NCBI GenBank assembly: GCA_032988165.1
Contig: JANTQF010000062.1
Span: forward strand, 62,001-126,000
Direction of reading: 5' to 3'
Source of the DNA: Emmonsiellopsis sp. PD_33
Lineage: Eukaryota; Ascomycota; Eurotiomycetes; Onygenales; Ajellomycetaceae
DNA: 64,000 nt
Shown here in pieces: positions 11,676 to 24,661 of this stretch. Position 1 is the stretch's first letter. Each line of letters begins with the position of its first letter. The notes below the pieces were generated by a model. That model made no database searches and was not told the DNA's origin. It worked only from the letters and a program-made list of their open reading frames with translations. The translations under genes were made by a program, and so were the position numbers.

Positions 11676-12009
11676 CTCCCACGGCAATATTGGGGAGAAT
11701 GAGCAAGGGGAGAAATCGAGTTTTGGGGATGGGCGTCGGGCATGGACGGAGGAGGAGATAGTACTAGTAGTTAGTGAGGAGTTATGGAATTATCGAGAGG
11801 GAAAAAAATATTGTCAGGAAACACATGAACCCATCAAGACCCGACCTTTTTCTGTATACACAATCAGGCCACAGTAAGGGGTTCGAAGACGAGAGTCATC
11901 ATTAACTCCTTGCAACGGCGAGCTCTTTAAATCACGCTTCGGTTTTTTGCATAAAAGGGCGAGAAAGAAGGCGCTGCTTACCAAGCTAGTTACTTCAGCA
12001 TGTCGTAAC
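11676..12009. other. Transition from gene block to transposon block
   Basis: No gene is visible. CpG dinucleotides are normal up to 12,004-12,005 and then disappear. The switch falls within five bases of the inferred end of a Copia LTR at 12,010, so the composition border coincides with an element border. Confidence 0.6.
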
Positions 12010-12119
12010 TGTGGGAAGGTTGAAGACTCTCAAATTGATCTCAGAGGTGAGAATCTATCTATCCTATGTGATCATGTGCATGCTAGCTAGATTGGGAATA
12101 GGGCAGCCTACAGCCAACA
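12010..12119 (-). repeat. Inferred 3' LTR of the Copia remnant
   Basis: On the minus strand the interval starts TGTTGGCTGTAGG immediately after the polypurine tract and ends CCTTCCCACA, i.e. TG...CA. No matching 5' LTR is in the window because the element is truncated, so the lower border rests only on the CA end and on the CpG boundary at 12,005. Confidence 0.5.
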
Positions 12120-14890
12120 CCCCCCCTTGAGCTGAGCTGTGTGAAAAACATGAGAATGTGCTGCTATTTGACACATAAAACCCTTAGATACATGAATTTA
12201 ATCAAGACACTTGTTTCTTTCCATCCTCCAGTGCCACCATGCCTAGTAAACCTAAGAAACACTGAAATAAGATGATTCTCAATGGTTTGATGAGTCTGTC
12301 TATAGCTATATCTACAGTTAGAATGTACTTGATTGATATAACCTCATTCTTGAGCTATGAATGTGAATAGTGGAATCTCATATTAATATGCTTGCTGTAG
12401 GTGGTAATAGTAGTGATCTGAGCTAAATTGATAGTACCCTTATTATCTATAAAAATTAGTATAGAAGATATTAGAGTTCAATTGAGCTCTATCATGAGAT
12501 TATAGATCTAAATAGCCTCTTATATAATCTTACTCAGAGTGATGTATTTAGCTTCATTTGAAGATAGAGAGATGCATGGCTGTTTGGCTGAATGCCATGA
12601 TATGAGTATATTTATAAGTTTGAAAATATATCTGAATGTTAATTTATAGTTGCCATTTAAAACCTCTGCCCAATCAGAATTTATATATCTAATGGGGAGA
12701 TAGATAGCATTTAGAATGTCAATTTTCAGACTATTATCTTTTTTATAGAATAGACTGAGATCTATAGATTCCTTGAGATAGTAAATGACATATAATAATG
12801 TCTTTCAGACTTTAAGGGTAGAGTTAGTACTATATTGGCTGAGCAGAGATGCTAGATGTGTAATATCAGGCCAAGTTTTAACTGTAAGATATTAGAGACA
12901 CTTAATGCCATATTAATAACATTATTTTATGAAACCTACACTACCATTCAGAATAGAATTATCATCAATATGAAAAGACTCCTTCATAAGCATTTTAATT
13001 ATAATAGTGTTGTTCAGGTAGAAATCCACTACTAAATACTCTATATAATAATAATAGGTTAATTTAATTCCTTCAGACATCTGATAGACCTCCATACCCA
13101 GATATTTTATAGGCTTTTTCAAATCTTTAACCTCAAGTTTTTTACTGAGTTTCCTAACTAGCTAATCAGCATTCTCTAGGACTTTAGATATAATATTCAA
13201 ATTGTTGATGTAAATCATCATATAGAGATAAGGTTTAGATTTATGGAATCAGAGTGTAGGGTCATAGAAGCTAACCTTAAAGTCTAATTAAATGAGAATT
13301 ATAGTAAGATAATTATACTAAATCTTTATAGTAGGATTTAATCTATATAAACTTCCTTCCACAGTGTAGATGAGTATTTTTGTGATTCCTAATTTAAATT
13401 CTATAAATTAATGCATGTAAATAGCTTTATTTAAGTAGCTGTACAGATACACTAATATAATATCCATCTAGTAAAGAGTCTAACTGTACTTTGTGGTGAC
13501 TACAAAAACAATACAATTTAATGTGTTAATTATAATGAGAGTGTAAGTCTTCTTTCTACTATCCTTCTTAAGCTAGTTCCTACAGACTACTCAATGAGAT
13601 TTTTGTAGGATTCCATCTGAATCTGCATTTAGATCTTTAGGATGATCTTTTTTAGCAAATATCTAGTAGTCTAGTGCAACAGGGTCACTAATGAGAATGT
13701 TGGATCTCAGGATGAGATACTATATATTTTAATATTCTAAGTTAAATATCTTATATTATATTGATTTATACTAGTATTTTTTATTAAACTGAGCAATCAC
13801 TTCTTTATATGATTTCAGCACACTATTAGTAATTAGAAATGAAGTATAAGCTATAAAAGCTTATACAGGCTTTAATTAATTCAAATTTTTAGGAGCATCA
13901 TTACTTTCAATAATATAAACATAATTATCAGAAATCAGAATGTCAGTTTTTAGAATAATAGTAGGTTCAGAATGGGTATCTTTCTCATTCTTAATAAATT
14001 AAACATTACTAATGATGAGGATCTTATCTGAATCAGAATTTCAAAGTTAAAAAATAGATATTCTATTAAATCTAATAAGCTTATAAGCTCTAGTATAAGG
14101 AGAAAGCTTATCATCTAGCTTTTGAGAACTATAAAGATGAGTAAAAATTTCACATTCAATATAGTGAAAATAATGAACCTATAGTGCTACATTCATAAGT
14201 ACATATCATAAAATTATATGAGGACTAGGTGTAATTGAATCTTCCACCTGAGGTCAAAATTTAGTGTTGTATAGAATCATAGATGTAGGTGTGTTGTTGA
14301 TTATAGCTATAATAATTAATATAATATTTACTTAAAACTTCTTTGGCAAATCACTTTTGAAGAGAACAGTGTGAATATATCTCATGAGAGTTTGAATTCT
14401 ATGTTTGAATATACTGTCTTGATGAGGGGAATAAGGTATAGTTGGTTCTCAATGAATACTATTATCTATTATAAGCTTTTGTATGTGACTGAACTGAAAA
14501 ATGCCATTAATATCCATTTGAATGTATATAGAAGGTATATACTCAAAGTTACCCATAAATTTTACTTAGAGTTTGAAATATTTAACAGCCTCATCTTTAG
14601 ATTTAAGGAAATAAACCTAGTAATAATGAGTAGTGTTACATGTTATGAGCATTCAGTACTTAATATCCTAATAAGACTTAAGAGGATGATCTAATAGATT
14701 ATCAAGTATTTTATTTCTTTCTGTAAGATTAATATGAATCTTCTTAATAGCTTGTAGTGATTATGATATAAGAGTCTGTAAAAAATAGTGTGTCATGCCA
14801 ATTTTAATATACTTCTTGTAGAAGAATTAGGTCTTTAGACTAGAGATTCAAATGTCTAATTTAAGATTCTTAAACATTGTGATAATAGTA
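12010..14890 (-). mobile_element. 5'-truncated Ty1/Copia retrotransposon, degenerate
   Basis: Minus-strand translation gives, in element order, a weak integrase-like part (about 14,880-14,000), reverse transcriptase, and RNase H to about 12,225. The RT active-site segment reads YINN at 13,212-13,201 where Copia elements have YVDD, followed by a YLGMEVYQ block. RNase H shows SLSSNEAKYITLS near 12,545, then a DNKGTI...SKHINM segment near 12,400 and the usual C-terminal tail. Many stops interrupt it. A purine tract (minus strand AAGGGGGGG, near 12,120-12,128) precedes an inferred 110-bp 3' LTR. Gag and protease are missing: the integrase part meets an unrelated LTR-like repeat at 14,908. The order RT-RNase H with integrase upstream marks it as Copia. 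Confidence 0.85.
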
Positions 14891-14907
14891 CTAAAGCAGG
14901 GATGGAG

Positions 14908-15210
14908 TGTGCATGTCAGGCAGCACTGAACAGGGCAGCAGCAAACACAAGAAAAAAATTGATATTAATGTCAAAGCAGAGGAATGTATTGGCAATCTAT
15001 AGTATAAAATAATATAGTAATAGAATGATAAGATGACACTCAAAAGAAATAAAAAATCTATCTCAAAGAAGTATATACATGCATGAGAAATCCATAAATG
15101 AATAGATGAAGTCTCACAATAAAAGGAAAATATCTATCTTCATAACTGTGCTTGGCAGTGAAAAGCCTCAGCAAAAAATTGATCTAACTTAATAGTAGAT
15201 TCTCACCACA
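14908..15210 (-). repeat. LTR-like repeat, copy A (about 303 bp)
   Basis: It aligns over its whole length with 54,532-54,834 in the same orientation, with differences mostly of the C/T and G/A type. On the minus strand it begins TGTGGTGAG and ends near GCACA, so TG...CA termini are plausible. Flanking sequences of the two copies are unrelated and I see no matching target duplication. It is best read as a solo or stranded LTR rather than the 5' LTR of the neighbouring Copia element. Confidence 0.65.
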
Positions 15211-16341
15211 TATCTCCCCTCCCCTTAATTTGCTGACTCAGTAAATAGAAAAATGACTCAGCATTATAGTAAGGATAGTAGCTCTGAATACATTATCCCA
15301 AAATCAATCCAACTATATTATCTTAAAGTCAGCTAACAAGTAGCCATGCACTGTGTATCAGGTCATCTGTTTGCAAGAAAGCAGCCACACTGAGGCTACA
15401 AGGCAGAGAGATAAGACTAGAAATAGATGGGTAAGTTAGTAATGATAAAGCCCTTCCTGAGCTACAGTAAATATAGCTGGTGTTTTTGAGTAGAGGCCCA
15501 GGCAGAACAGTTCATTAATAGCTTGAACTATAGAATTATAGGGTAACAGCCTTCATAGTTAGAAATAGAGATGAGAGTTGAAATAGGATTAGTGAGAGGT
15601 TTCTGAATGAGGGGAGAGTAGAGTGTAACCCTAGAATGTGTAAACTGCTGAGTAGAAGTAAGGCTTAGAGAAATGAATGAATAGGTTAGTAATAAAGAAA
15701 GAGTATGCCCTAGGTAGGTAGGGTAGCTCACAAGCATATAGCTTTATACTAATAATTTTATATATGATAAGATCCATAGTCCCATTATAAGAGAGGAAAT
15801 GTCATACTTGTATGATAGATGAAGGAAGAGGTAGGGCAGCTAGTAATAGATAGTAATAAAGATTGAGATAAGTAATATAGGCAATGAAGAAGAAAGGAAC
15901 ACAAGGAAAATAAAAAGTATAGAGAAAGAAAATATAATAGGTAAAATTAGCAGTAGAAGGTGCAGGGTGAAATATATATAAATAAGTGAGTATAAAAAGA
16001 AAAGTAGATATAGTAAGAAAAATAAACATAGAATAGCAATAGACTATATATAGAAAATAAAAGAAACTAAGGAACATCAGCAATTTATTTCTGAGCTAGG
16101 GGCTGGCTAGGGGCAGCTTAGCAGCTTTAGTAAGACTTAGTAGCTTAGCTCATCTCTCTGATCTACATATTAGCCTCATGGTCTGTGCAAGCTAGGGGCC
16201 AGGTATTTCTGCAAACTTCACACATCTCCAGAACACTATGAATTATGCCTAGTATGTACTAGCTATCATTTTTAAATCTTATAACATATCTATATGTTCT
16301 ATAATTCATAATATAGCATGCTATTTAAGATTAACTATCTT
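15211..16341. other. Unassigned AT-rich, CpG-free sequence
   Basis: No domain could be recognised on either strand. The hydrophobic frames on the minus strand (15,528-15,737 and 15,802-16,083) reflect T-rich composition rather than a membrane protein. The 16,090-16,150 stretch is locally G-rich. Probably decayed transposon sequence. Confidence 0.5.
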
Positions 16342-16557
16342 CATCAAATACATCCTCCAATTGATATAATTTCCTTGATTGACACACTATCCTCTATTAA
16401 CATGCTATCCTTTATTAACACATCATCTTCAGTTTACACACCATCCTCAATTAACATACTTTCCTCAATTAGCACACTGTCCTGAATTAGCACACTTTCC
16501 TTAATTAGCATAACATTCTTAATTAACACTCTCTCCTCAATTAACACACTATCCTCA
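16342..16557. repeat. 18-bp tandem repeat array, about 12 units
   Basis: Units of exactly 18 bp with consensus close to ATTAACACACTATCCTCA run from 16,342; the clearest ten start at 16,378, 16,396, 16,414, 16,432, 16,450, 16,468, 16,486, 16,504, 16,522 and 16,540. The last unit runs directly into the first copy of the CCTCAGCTTAAGCT palindrome. Units differ from each other mainly at C/T and G/A sites. Position at the edge of the composite element suggests a subterminal repeat array. Confidence 0.88.
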
Positions 16558-16659
16558 GCTTAAGCTAAGGATAGTTAATACTGTGCTACCACACTCTTCT
16601 CAGCTTAAGCTGAGGACAGTAAACCCATGGTCATATTAATATGATTAATATTTATAACC

Positions 16660-18592
16660 TGCAAACATAATAACTACTACTACTTAATATCCTCAAAATC
16701 TTCAATTAAATCAATAAAAGTACTTTCAATAAATTGTGCCTCCTCCTCCTCAACTATTACCTTTCTTCCTACTATCTTCATTACTTTCTTCTGTAAGATC
16801 TCTGTAACCTTTGTCTTCTACAGCTCCTCCTGTTTACACCATGTATTATACATTTATTTGTATATTCCTACACTATATGTTAGTACTAATTAATGTTGTA
16901 TCCAGCAAATGACATCTTATACTCACTCTGAAAAGTCTCTACCTTAAATACCTTATATGTCTTTATTCCTTCATACTCTATTATCACATGGTATATCCTA
17001 CCTGCTACTACCACCACTACTCCAGCTGGAATTGAATTAAACCACTTTGCCATCAGAGTGTTAACACCCAGTCTAAATGCTCTCTAGCTAAAGAAATACT
17101 TGACTATACCTTGTATAATAACATCAGATAGAAAATGACCCTTTACATTCTATATACTATCAAGTTAGTTCAAGTATTTATAACCTCAGGCTCTACTAGT
17201 ATGATACATACCTTTTCTTCCCCAGATATTACTGTAAAGTTATCATCCCTTAATAACTGTATAATCTATCCTCTTAGATTACTCAGTTCAGTAAAGTGGT
17301 ATGCATCTACTACCTCTCAAAATTTGACATTGAAATGGCCCTATTAGGTATCTATATTATTAATAATCTGTTGTATGTTAGATAGCCTTCCATCTATACC
17401 AGGAAACTCCAATTTGAAGTATTATATACATATCTCCCTTGCCTCTTCTGATAATGGGATCTTAGGTATACTATTCTTATTATTAAGCTCTAATCTAAAC
17501 TCACTTTTATCCTGATTATCATGATCCCTAGTGAATAGCTAAGTACTCATAATGAGGTGATTCATATGGTTCTTACCAACTATTAATGGCCATGATGTTA
17601 GGTGCACATCAACCTTGTATTCCTAGTTAACCCTAGTGAATAGCTACATGGCCAAGAGGTCCTTTATCATGTTTAAAATTCTTCTGTTTGTTACTGAACA
17701 ATCTGCCTTGCTCTGTCTTGTGATCTTCATCTACCCTAAGTCCCAGATAACATTATTATCTGCAACTTCATAATATGGCTCTGAAGCTAGATTAAGATCT
17801 GATCTATCCTCACTTTCCAAACCATTAATTTCATCCTTGGAGGTACCTGGGGTTAGGGCACTATTAGTTCTGCACCTCTTCTAATCTCTCTCTACAGTTA
17901 GGTCAAAATCATCATCAGAAAGATCCTACTCAGCAGTTTCTAATAATTAGTATTCATTGTATAGTTAAGAAAGGTAGAAAAATGAATCATACTTACTGTG
18001 TCATTATAATAGATTTATTGTTCTAACTCATGAAACCCCTCTACATCAACCTCAGTATCATGGCTCTCATAACTCCCAAAGCTCTGCACCAAACAATTTT
18101 GTTGATGGTTAATGAACTCAGACATCTGTGGGTGGAAAGCTACTATTACTCACTGTTAATTATAATACTCATGGATGTCTTGCTGATAGTTTCTAAACAT
18201 CCAAATATCAATAAGAATTAATATAGTATTAGAAGGATATATTGAAATAATCAACCTAAATCTCTAACAGACCTAAGTTAATGGTATTACTTTGGGAATC
18301 AATTTATTAGCTGGGCTGAGAGGGAGAAGATGCTGGCATCCTCTGAACAGGCTATAAATTATATTTCTAATCAATTTGTTTGCCAGGCTGCTGAGATCCA
18401 TCCTGCTGACTCAGACTTGCACTAGAAGATCCTGATGATGATAATGCTGACTGACTCCCTATAATGTTTTGATTATGACTAGTCTCTCCATAAGGAGGTG
18501 AAGATACTATTATTCTCTGACCAGCTTGAAAATCATTTCTCTGGGCATTAGCTGTGTTCACTTCAGGGTGTTTTCAGTGTTATGGAGCCATT
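16660..18592 (-). pseudogene. Unidentified degenerate gene in the composite element
   Basis: The minus strand has a possible start near 18,590 (MAP, then stops at former Arg codons), a Ser/Gln-rich N-terminal part including QAGQRIIVSSPPYGE, and further stretches such as SDDDFDLTVERD near 17,900 that look protein-like across several frames. It is broken by many stops and shifts. I recognise no domain. It is bounded on both sides by copies of the palindromic motif, like the other remnants in this unit. Confidence 0.45.
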
Positions 18593-18640
18593 TTTCTCTT
18601 ATTTAGAACCTATTATCTTGCATTTAGTATGTTATGGCAG

Positions 18641-18731
18641 ACAGTCCTCAGCTTAAGCTAGAGCTGATGTAGTGATATCTAGGCAAATAATACTTAATTT
18701 AAGCTCAGCTCTAGCTTAAGCTGAGGACTGT
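18641..18731. repeat. Inverted repeat with 27-bp arms containing the palindromic motif
   Basis: Arms 18,641-18,667 and 18,705-18,731 are nearly perfect reverse complements (left arm begins ACAGTCCTCAGCTTAAGC), separated by 37 bases. Each arm itself contains the CTCAGCTTAAGCT palindrome half, so the whole can form nested hairpins. Confidence 0.85.
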
Positions 18732-18899
18732 ACAGAACATGAGGATGTAGTTAAGACTCACATAAGACTAGATGGTATAACTATGAAATAAGAATTTATT
18801 ATAGTAAGTGTTTGTTATGTTTCAGTCAGTAAATTTCAAGTATAGAGTTCTTAACTTAAGTCAGGACTGGGCTTAAGCCAAGTATTATACACAGAGCTG

Positions 18900-20330
18900 G
18901 GTGAGGAGTTCATACTCACTAGCATCTAAGGTTTTTACATGATATTGACATTCAGTTGGGTGCAACAGTAGATGTGGAAGAAGAATTTAGGTGTGAGAAG
19001 TACTAATGAACTTTACCTGTAGAGTAAAGTTTATATTTAAGTAAGTGAGAAGATAAATAAAGAATCACACATAATATCTCATCCACTAATCAGTAGTGGA
19101 TAGGAGTACCCCTTTTTACTAGCATGTTCAAGTTAGCCTTCTTTGACTGACAACTATTAATAATAAATTGTAGTATACATACCTAAAAACCCAGCTTTGA
19201 GATGATTTATTCTATCTTATTAGTAACATAGAACTTATATTATTTCCAGCCATAAGTATCCATCTCTTTCATTACTGTTTGAAAAGAATGTTCACTATAT
19301 ATCTGCACCAGATCAAACTGACTGAAGCTCAGATACCATATTTTATACTAATTATAGGTTATTAAAAGCTTCCTTTTAATGAGTTTGTAGAGAAGGCTTA
19401 ATAGTATACAGTTCAAATCATTTTCTTTTCAAGTTTTCTTATCATCTATATCTGGTATCAAATCATCTATCAGACACATTACTATCAAATCTGTTTCAAG
19501 ATTGTGTATCATTATCTACTGAGCATGTTGTCTTGTTGGAACTCTCTCCTTTAAGTCCTCCTCTTATCTTTAAAGGTTGATAATACTGTCTCAATCCTCT
19601 AGTTGACTATTCACTGACATATAATCATTACTTTCATTAACAGTTACAGTGCTGTTAAGTAACCTCTCATTCCTCTGTGACTCATATTGTCTCTAGTTGT
19701 TCTTGCACCACTGAGCCATAGCATCCAGGCAATTATCTCTGGCCACTAATGAGATATTTTGAAATATTCAAGAGTAACTCTCATACACATACTTGAACAC
19801 CAGTAGCAGTTTCCCCTTGCTTTGCTTTCTTCATAAATTCAAACCCAGAAGCTCATACCTTGTCATTCCCCTCTCCAACAACATGTATATATCATGATAT
19901 ACTGCACTATCAATCTTTAAGAATACTTTAACCTTAAGTATCATCTACTTATATAGTATGCCCTGCAACATCATGCTGTTCAATCACATAGTGAGAATGG
20001 GATGAATGCTTAACTTGTATGTATCTACAAAAAATAGCAGTAACATTTAAAGGTATAATAAATATTAGATTATATTAGTAGCAAACACATAACAGTAATG
20101 TATCTGTAAACCCTCTGAGTCCTACCCTACCTCTTATTATCTACTTTTAAACTTATTTATTTTCACTGGAACTTATAATTACAGCATATCATATAATTAA
20201 TGATGTTTTCTATAGATAACAGCTCTTCTTGACTTGGCAGTCCTGATGTATCTGAGTTGAAGGAATATTAATCTCATTATATGTAGCATGGAGACTTGGA
20301 CCACATCTCTCAGCTTAAGTCAGGCTGCTC
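18900..20330 (-). pseudogene. Unidentified degenerate coding remnant
   Basis: Minus-strand sequence near 19,780-19,480 reads as a protein-like stretch (for example LDAMAQWCKNN and NSTVTVNESNDYMSVNSQ) with scattered stops. No family was recognised. A palindrome copy (20,309-20,324) lies at its right side. The remaining 20,330-21,050 is AT-rich with nothing identifiable. Confidence 0.35.
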
Positions 20331-21050
20331 TGCCAGTGGAGGATTGATACTACTACTATCAAATAAAATATAAAATTCATACTACACTTAGCTGGGTTCA
20401 AATCCTGGGCTGTTATATTCTACACAGTAAAAAGTTATCTTCCTTCTTAGTATAACTAATTTGATACTGATAAGGATGATAATGTTAGTATGATCTTAAA
20501 GTATATTTTTATAGCTAGCTCTTATGACTTTATTCAAGTTGCCATCTGCCAGTGGATGTTGTGCAAACTAGTTGATGTAGCATTGCTGTGATAGTAGTAA
20601 ATATTAGCTACCAGTAGGGGGTATAAATTATATATATATTTTATCACACTTATAATTAAGTATGTTACCACACCACAGCTACATAATCCTGTCACTAAAA
20701 CCTGTGTATTTAGCATGCATTAGCTTTTCAATAGAACTCATAATGTATTTCACAATGGGATCACATCATATTATCAAGATTTAATATGTTTTGGTTGAAA
20801 AATAAGCTATCTGAATAAGTAATGCTAAATAGTGATAGATGTATAGATACTTATATAATCAATCTATTAGAATCATTCTCATAGATTCATTAACCCTAGT
20901 AGTCAATTAGTCTATGTGAACATGGAAGTTATGTGATCTAACTACTCCTTGAGGTGACAGCCTGGATTCAAACCCAAGTGCACAGCTACTTATTTTTTTT
21001 TACTGATCTGTCTAAATAAATATCAGTATGCATCATAACTCAAATAATAG

Positions 21051-21245
21051 CACATTTCTTAGTTTAAGCTGGCAGGCAGGAAAGGAACACATTCCTCAGC
21101 TTAAGCCAGCAGGGTACTTGAATAATACTTTGGCCTGCACACTGATTGAGAGGAGTATATTCCTCAGCTTAAACTAGGCCATCTTGCTCAGTTTAAGCTG
21201 AGGAATATGTTCCTTTCCTGCCTACTAGCTTAAGCTAAGGAATGT
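21051..21245. repeat. Large imperfect inverted repeat with about 55-bp arms
   Basis: Arms about 21,051-21,105 and 21,190-21,245 are reverse complements with a few C/T and G/A differences; both include GGCAGGAAAGGAACA and the CCTCAGCTTAAGC motif. A further motif copy (21,161-21,176) lies in the loop. It borders the 3' side of the transposase remnant. Confidence 0.85.
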
Positions 21246-21299
21246 GCTCCTTATAACTCCTTACTATTTATCATCTGAATCTATCAAACTACTATCTGA

Positions 21300-24200
21300 G
21301 TCACCATTTAATTCATCTAGAATGTTATCTTTATTTAAGTCACCATCCTTCTTATTCTTCTCATTCATGTTACTCTCTTCATCCTCTACTTCCTCTCTGA
21401 TACTAGCTTTTAACTGGGTTAATCACTTATTTGCTGCCTGAAGTCCATCTTCTAACCATATTTTACTATACAAACTGTTATATTAGTCCCAGTTAATATA
21501 ATTATTGATGTAGAATCATTTGGTGAGGGATCTCACATGCATATCACTAAGCTGTGTTGGAATAAGATGAGTACCTCACTGTATAGCCTCTACTGGATAG
21601 AAACAACACTTCTGTAGGCAACCCAGATTATTGTCTGATGGATTGGGCTCTGAGTTTACATATATCTCCACTTCATATATGTTATGGACATCATGCAGCT
21701 TCTTAGAACACAGTTAGAGGATATTAATAAGTGCCCTAATATAGTATGTGTTCTCATTTTGATTGGGGATTCTTCCATCCTTCTTCACTTGAACATCAGG
21801 GTCAATCACAGTTGATATTAGTAAGAGCTGACTAACTATCTACTTTTAAAAAGATATGTCTCTTATCTCATTCTTATTATCAGTCTTTTCATCAGTCAAC
21901 TAGACATAGTCTCACTGCCACCCACCAAGCACCCCTTGTCATGCAGGTGTGCATTGAATCTTCTCCTTAACAAGGTGATTTATGTCAGATGGATCTTACT
22001 CATCCCATTTTCATGTAGTGACCAATCCATATACCTGTACATGATAGTTAAGTATTAATTGCAATGTGAGGTATCAGTTCTTCATGCTAGTAAGCTGAAA
22101 ATACTTATCTGCAATATAAATCAGCAATGCATCCAGGAAAACCTCCTTAAGATGACCTAGTCTCTTGGCTACCTCTCTCACTGTTATGATGTGATATGCC
22201 AGTGATTAGTGACAGTCTACTTCTAGTAGATGCCATGATATTTTCTGTAAGTTCATAACTGTTAATGTAGTAGTAAGCTTTATCTCAAGTTGATCTTCAG
22301 CTATAAGTGTACTTAAGCTGATAGTATTAGCATGAAGTAATATGTTCTCTGACTCTAATATATATATATGCTACTGACTGTGTTTGATCAGCTGCCATTC
22401 ATTGCCAACACATTTGTTAGTATTATAGTAATAAACCTTTATATGACATTTATGGTCAGTCTTACTGTGCTCAGTATCAAAGCCATTCAGGGTTCTGTAT
22501 TTACAAATAAACTCAACATAGTGAATAAGGATATGGAATTTTATGAAGTTGAAGTAGCCAACTTTATGTAGGTGACATTTCTTATAAGGTATATAATAAT
22601 AATGAAATATCCATTTGAGAGTATCAATCTATTTCAAGATGTTCTTTAAGTACCTCAGGGTTTCATCATCATGAGAGTAGTACTATGCACAGAATAGAAA
22701 GTCAATCACAACATGGGCATATAGGAGGGTAGGTTGCAAATGATGGAGTAGTAAAGGGATGATAACTGAGATTAACTGTTATGACAGAGTCTTGTGCTGT
22801 AACCCAGACCACTATTTAAAGTAGCTAAAGTTGATAAAATGCTGAAGATCTGAATAGTAAAGAATATAATTAAATCAGTCATCAAGCTGTTCAGTTCTAC
22901 CTGCTTGGGATATTAATGGGGCTTCCTGATTCTTAGTTTGTCATGCAGATTTGATAAGGTTCACCACCATTTCCTGGAGCCATTCAACTAGATACTGAAC
23001 TATGTCCTTAAGTAACTAATGGAGAATATTAATCATCATTGCTTCATGGATATTAATTTGTGGGTGGCACCAGATAAAGAAGTTAATGTTATGAATTATC
23101 ATGTCAGAATCAATGGATAAGGAATCATTTCATTGCTGCTAAATCTAGTTCTACATTTACTTATATGTGCATGTTGGAAAGACCTTCAACAGATCTTGAC
23201 ACTCTGAAGGGGGAACAAGGCAGATTAAACAGTGTCTGTTGTTTTTTATACTAGTAATTAAGACTTACTCTTCATAGTCAGCCATGAATCTAGCTAATAT
23301 TAGGAAGCAGTATCAAACATAATCATCAGCACATTCAATAAACATGCTAGTTGTACCTAAGGCCTCAATAGCTACAGCATTATTAGTACCTGCCAGTGGG
23401 ATATTAGTAGTAAGATTTATATTTAAGTATCTCAGCCATACAAGCATGATAAAGTCTGGTCTTTATGATATGATCAATCTTCTTAATAATAGGAAGATAG
23501 GTGATCTTCTGAAGACTGATTATCTTTTGTGCACAGTAAATCTTATGTGGAAGATTTCTAATGGTAAAGTAAATAGATCAAGATACCTGATCCCCATAAT
23601 GCATGGAGAGCTATGTCTTATCAGATGTAAAGATCAATGGAACTAGTGTGAAAGAGGCCAGAAGTTTTTATTGTGTATTCTACTACTAGTTGGCTGTATA
23701 CATCTCAGTATATATTCATTAATTCAACTCTAAGAACTGTCATATAGGTGCATATTGTAGGACATCCTTGAATGGAAGATGTTCAAGTAATTAGTGAATG
23801 ACATTATCTACTCTCTGGTGAGAGAGAGTGGCTTTGATTATGGTTCCATCAGTGGATGTTATAGAAATCAGAGTGTCAATAAATTCATTACTTTATGTAT
23901 TGTCAGTCATTAAGCCTCCATTAATGATGTTATGGAACTGTTGGGCAGTGTGGAAGGAGAGTCCATCAGTGATGATGTAAAGATAGGGTAATGTGAGGAA
24001 TTAATTAATAGCTTCACTTGAAAGTTCATCATTCAGAAAGAACCATGCAATGTCATATTCTACTTCACTTTTAAAGCCCTCATACTGGGCTGTTATTATT
24101 CTGGCAGAGGCATCAGATATCATATTAAAACAATTAGGAACTAAGCAATCAGCTGGTTGTTTTAAGAGAGATTCATATGTAATAATATAGGCATTTGAAA

Positions 24201-24661
24201 TTAAGGTTTGTGTGGCTTGAGGAGGTGGCAATGAGATAAAGAAGAGCACATTGGGATTTAACTTGGAGGATAGTGGTTAGTAGTAGATACTAAGGATTTA
24301 GTAAGCTATCTGTAGTTTATGATAGTAATGTAACTGAAGATCTAATACCTATCTCATTTACTTCCAAAATGTCTATTAGAGTTGGAGTAGTAATATCATC
24401 CAGATCTAAACTACTATCTGGCTTGAGTGCCTCATATGAGATGTCATTGAATGGTAAAGCAGTAAGAGCATGTTCTGTGAGGGCTTATATAGGGGCCACA
24501 GGGAAGGTAGGAGTTTAGCTTGTAGCTAACACTATTTCTAATATTTATCTTGCTTGGATGGTTGTTGTGTATTTCTGTTGGTGTCAACTAAGACCACTCT
24601 AACTATTAACTAGCTGTTAGCAATGTGGGCAGGCATGCATATATGCAGAGTTCTTCTTCAT
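21300..24661 (-). pseudogene. Plavaka-type transposase, degenerate
   Basis: The start is an ATG at 24,661-24,659; residues 1-30 contain a C2H2-like finger (CPHC, C11 and C14, then His about 27) with two stops at former Arg positions, as at the N-terminus of Plavaka transposases. Further down the frame read FFLNDE...FLTLPYLYIITDGLSF, then PFKDVLQYAPI and IYTEMYTAN, then RNLPHKI, the succession I know from this fungal CACTA-related superfamily. Near 22,700-22,400 come YYSHDDETLRYL, FHILIHYVEF and a DTEHSKTDH segment matching the family's YNTE...ERLHIDFAK region. Stops and frame changes are frequent, so no active protein is possible. Its role would have been excision and integration of the element. 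The C-terminal border is approximate. Confidence 0.8.

Noticed and set aside
12010..15210. Full-length Copia element with LTRs at 12,010-12,119 and 14,908-15,210
   Set aside because: The two terminal repeats are unrelated in sequence and length, and gag and protease are absent, so they are not a pair.
15802..16083. Minus-strand hydrophobic frame resembling a membrane protein
   Set aside because: Phe/Tyr/Ile/Leu richness is what T-rich sequence gives in any frame; no start context or family.
16342..16557. Possible CRISPR-like array
   Set aside because: Units are contiguous 18-mers with no unique spacers, and the host is a fungus.
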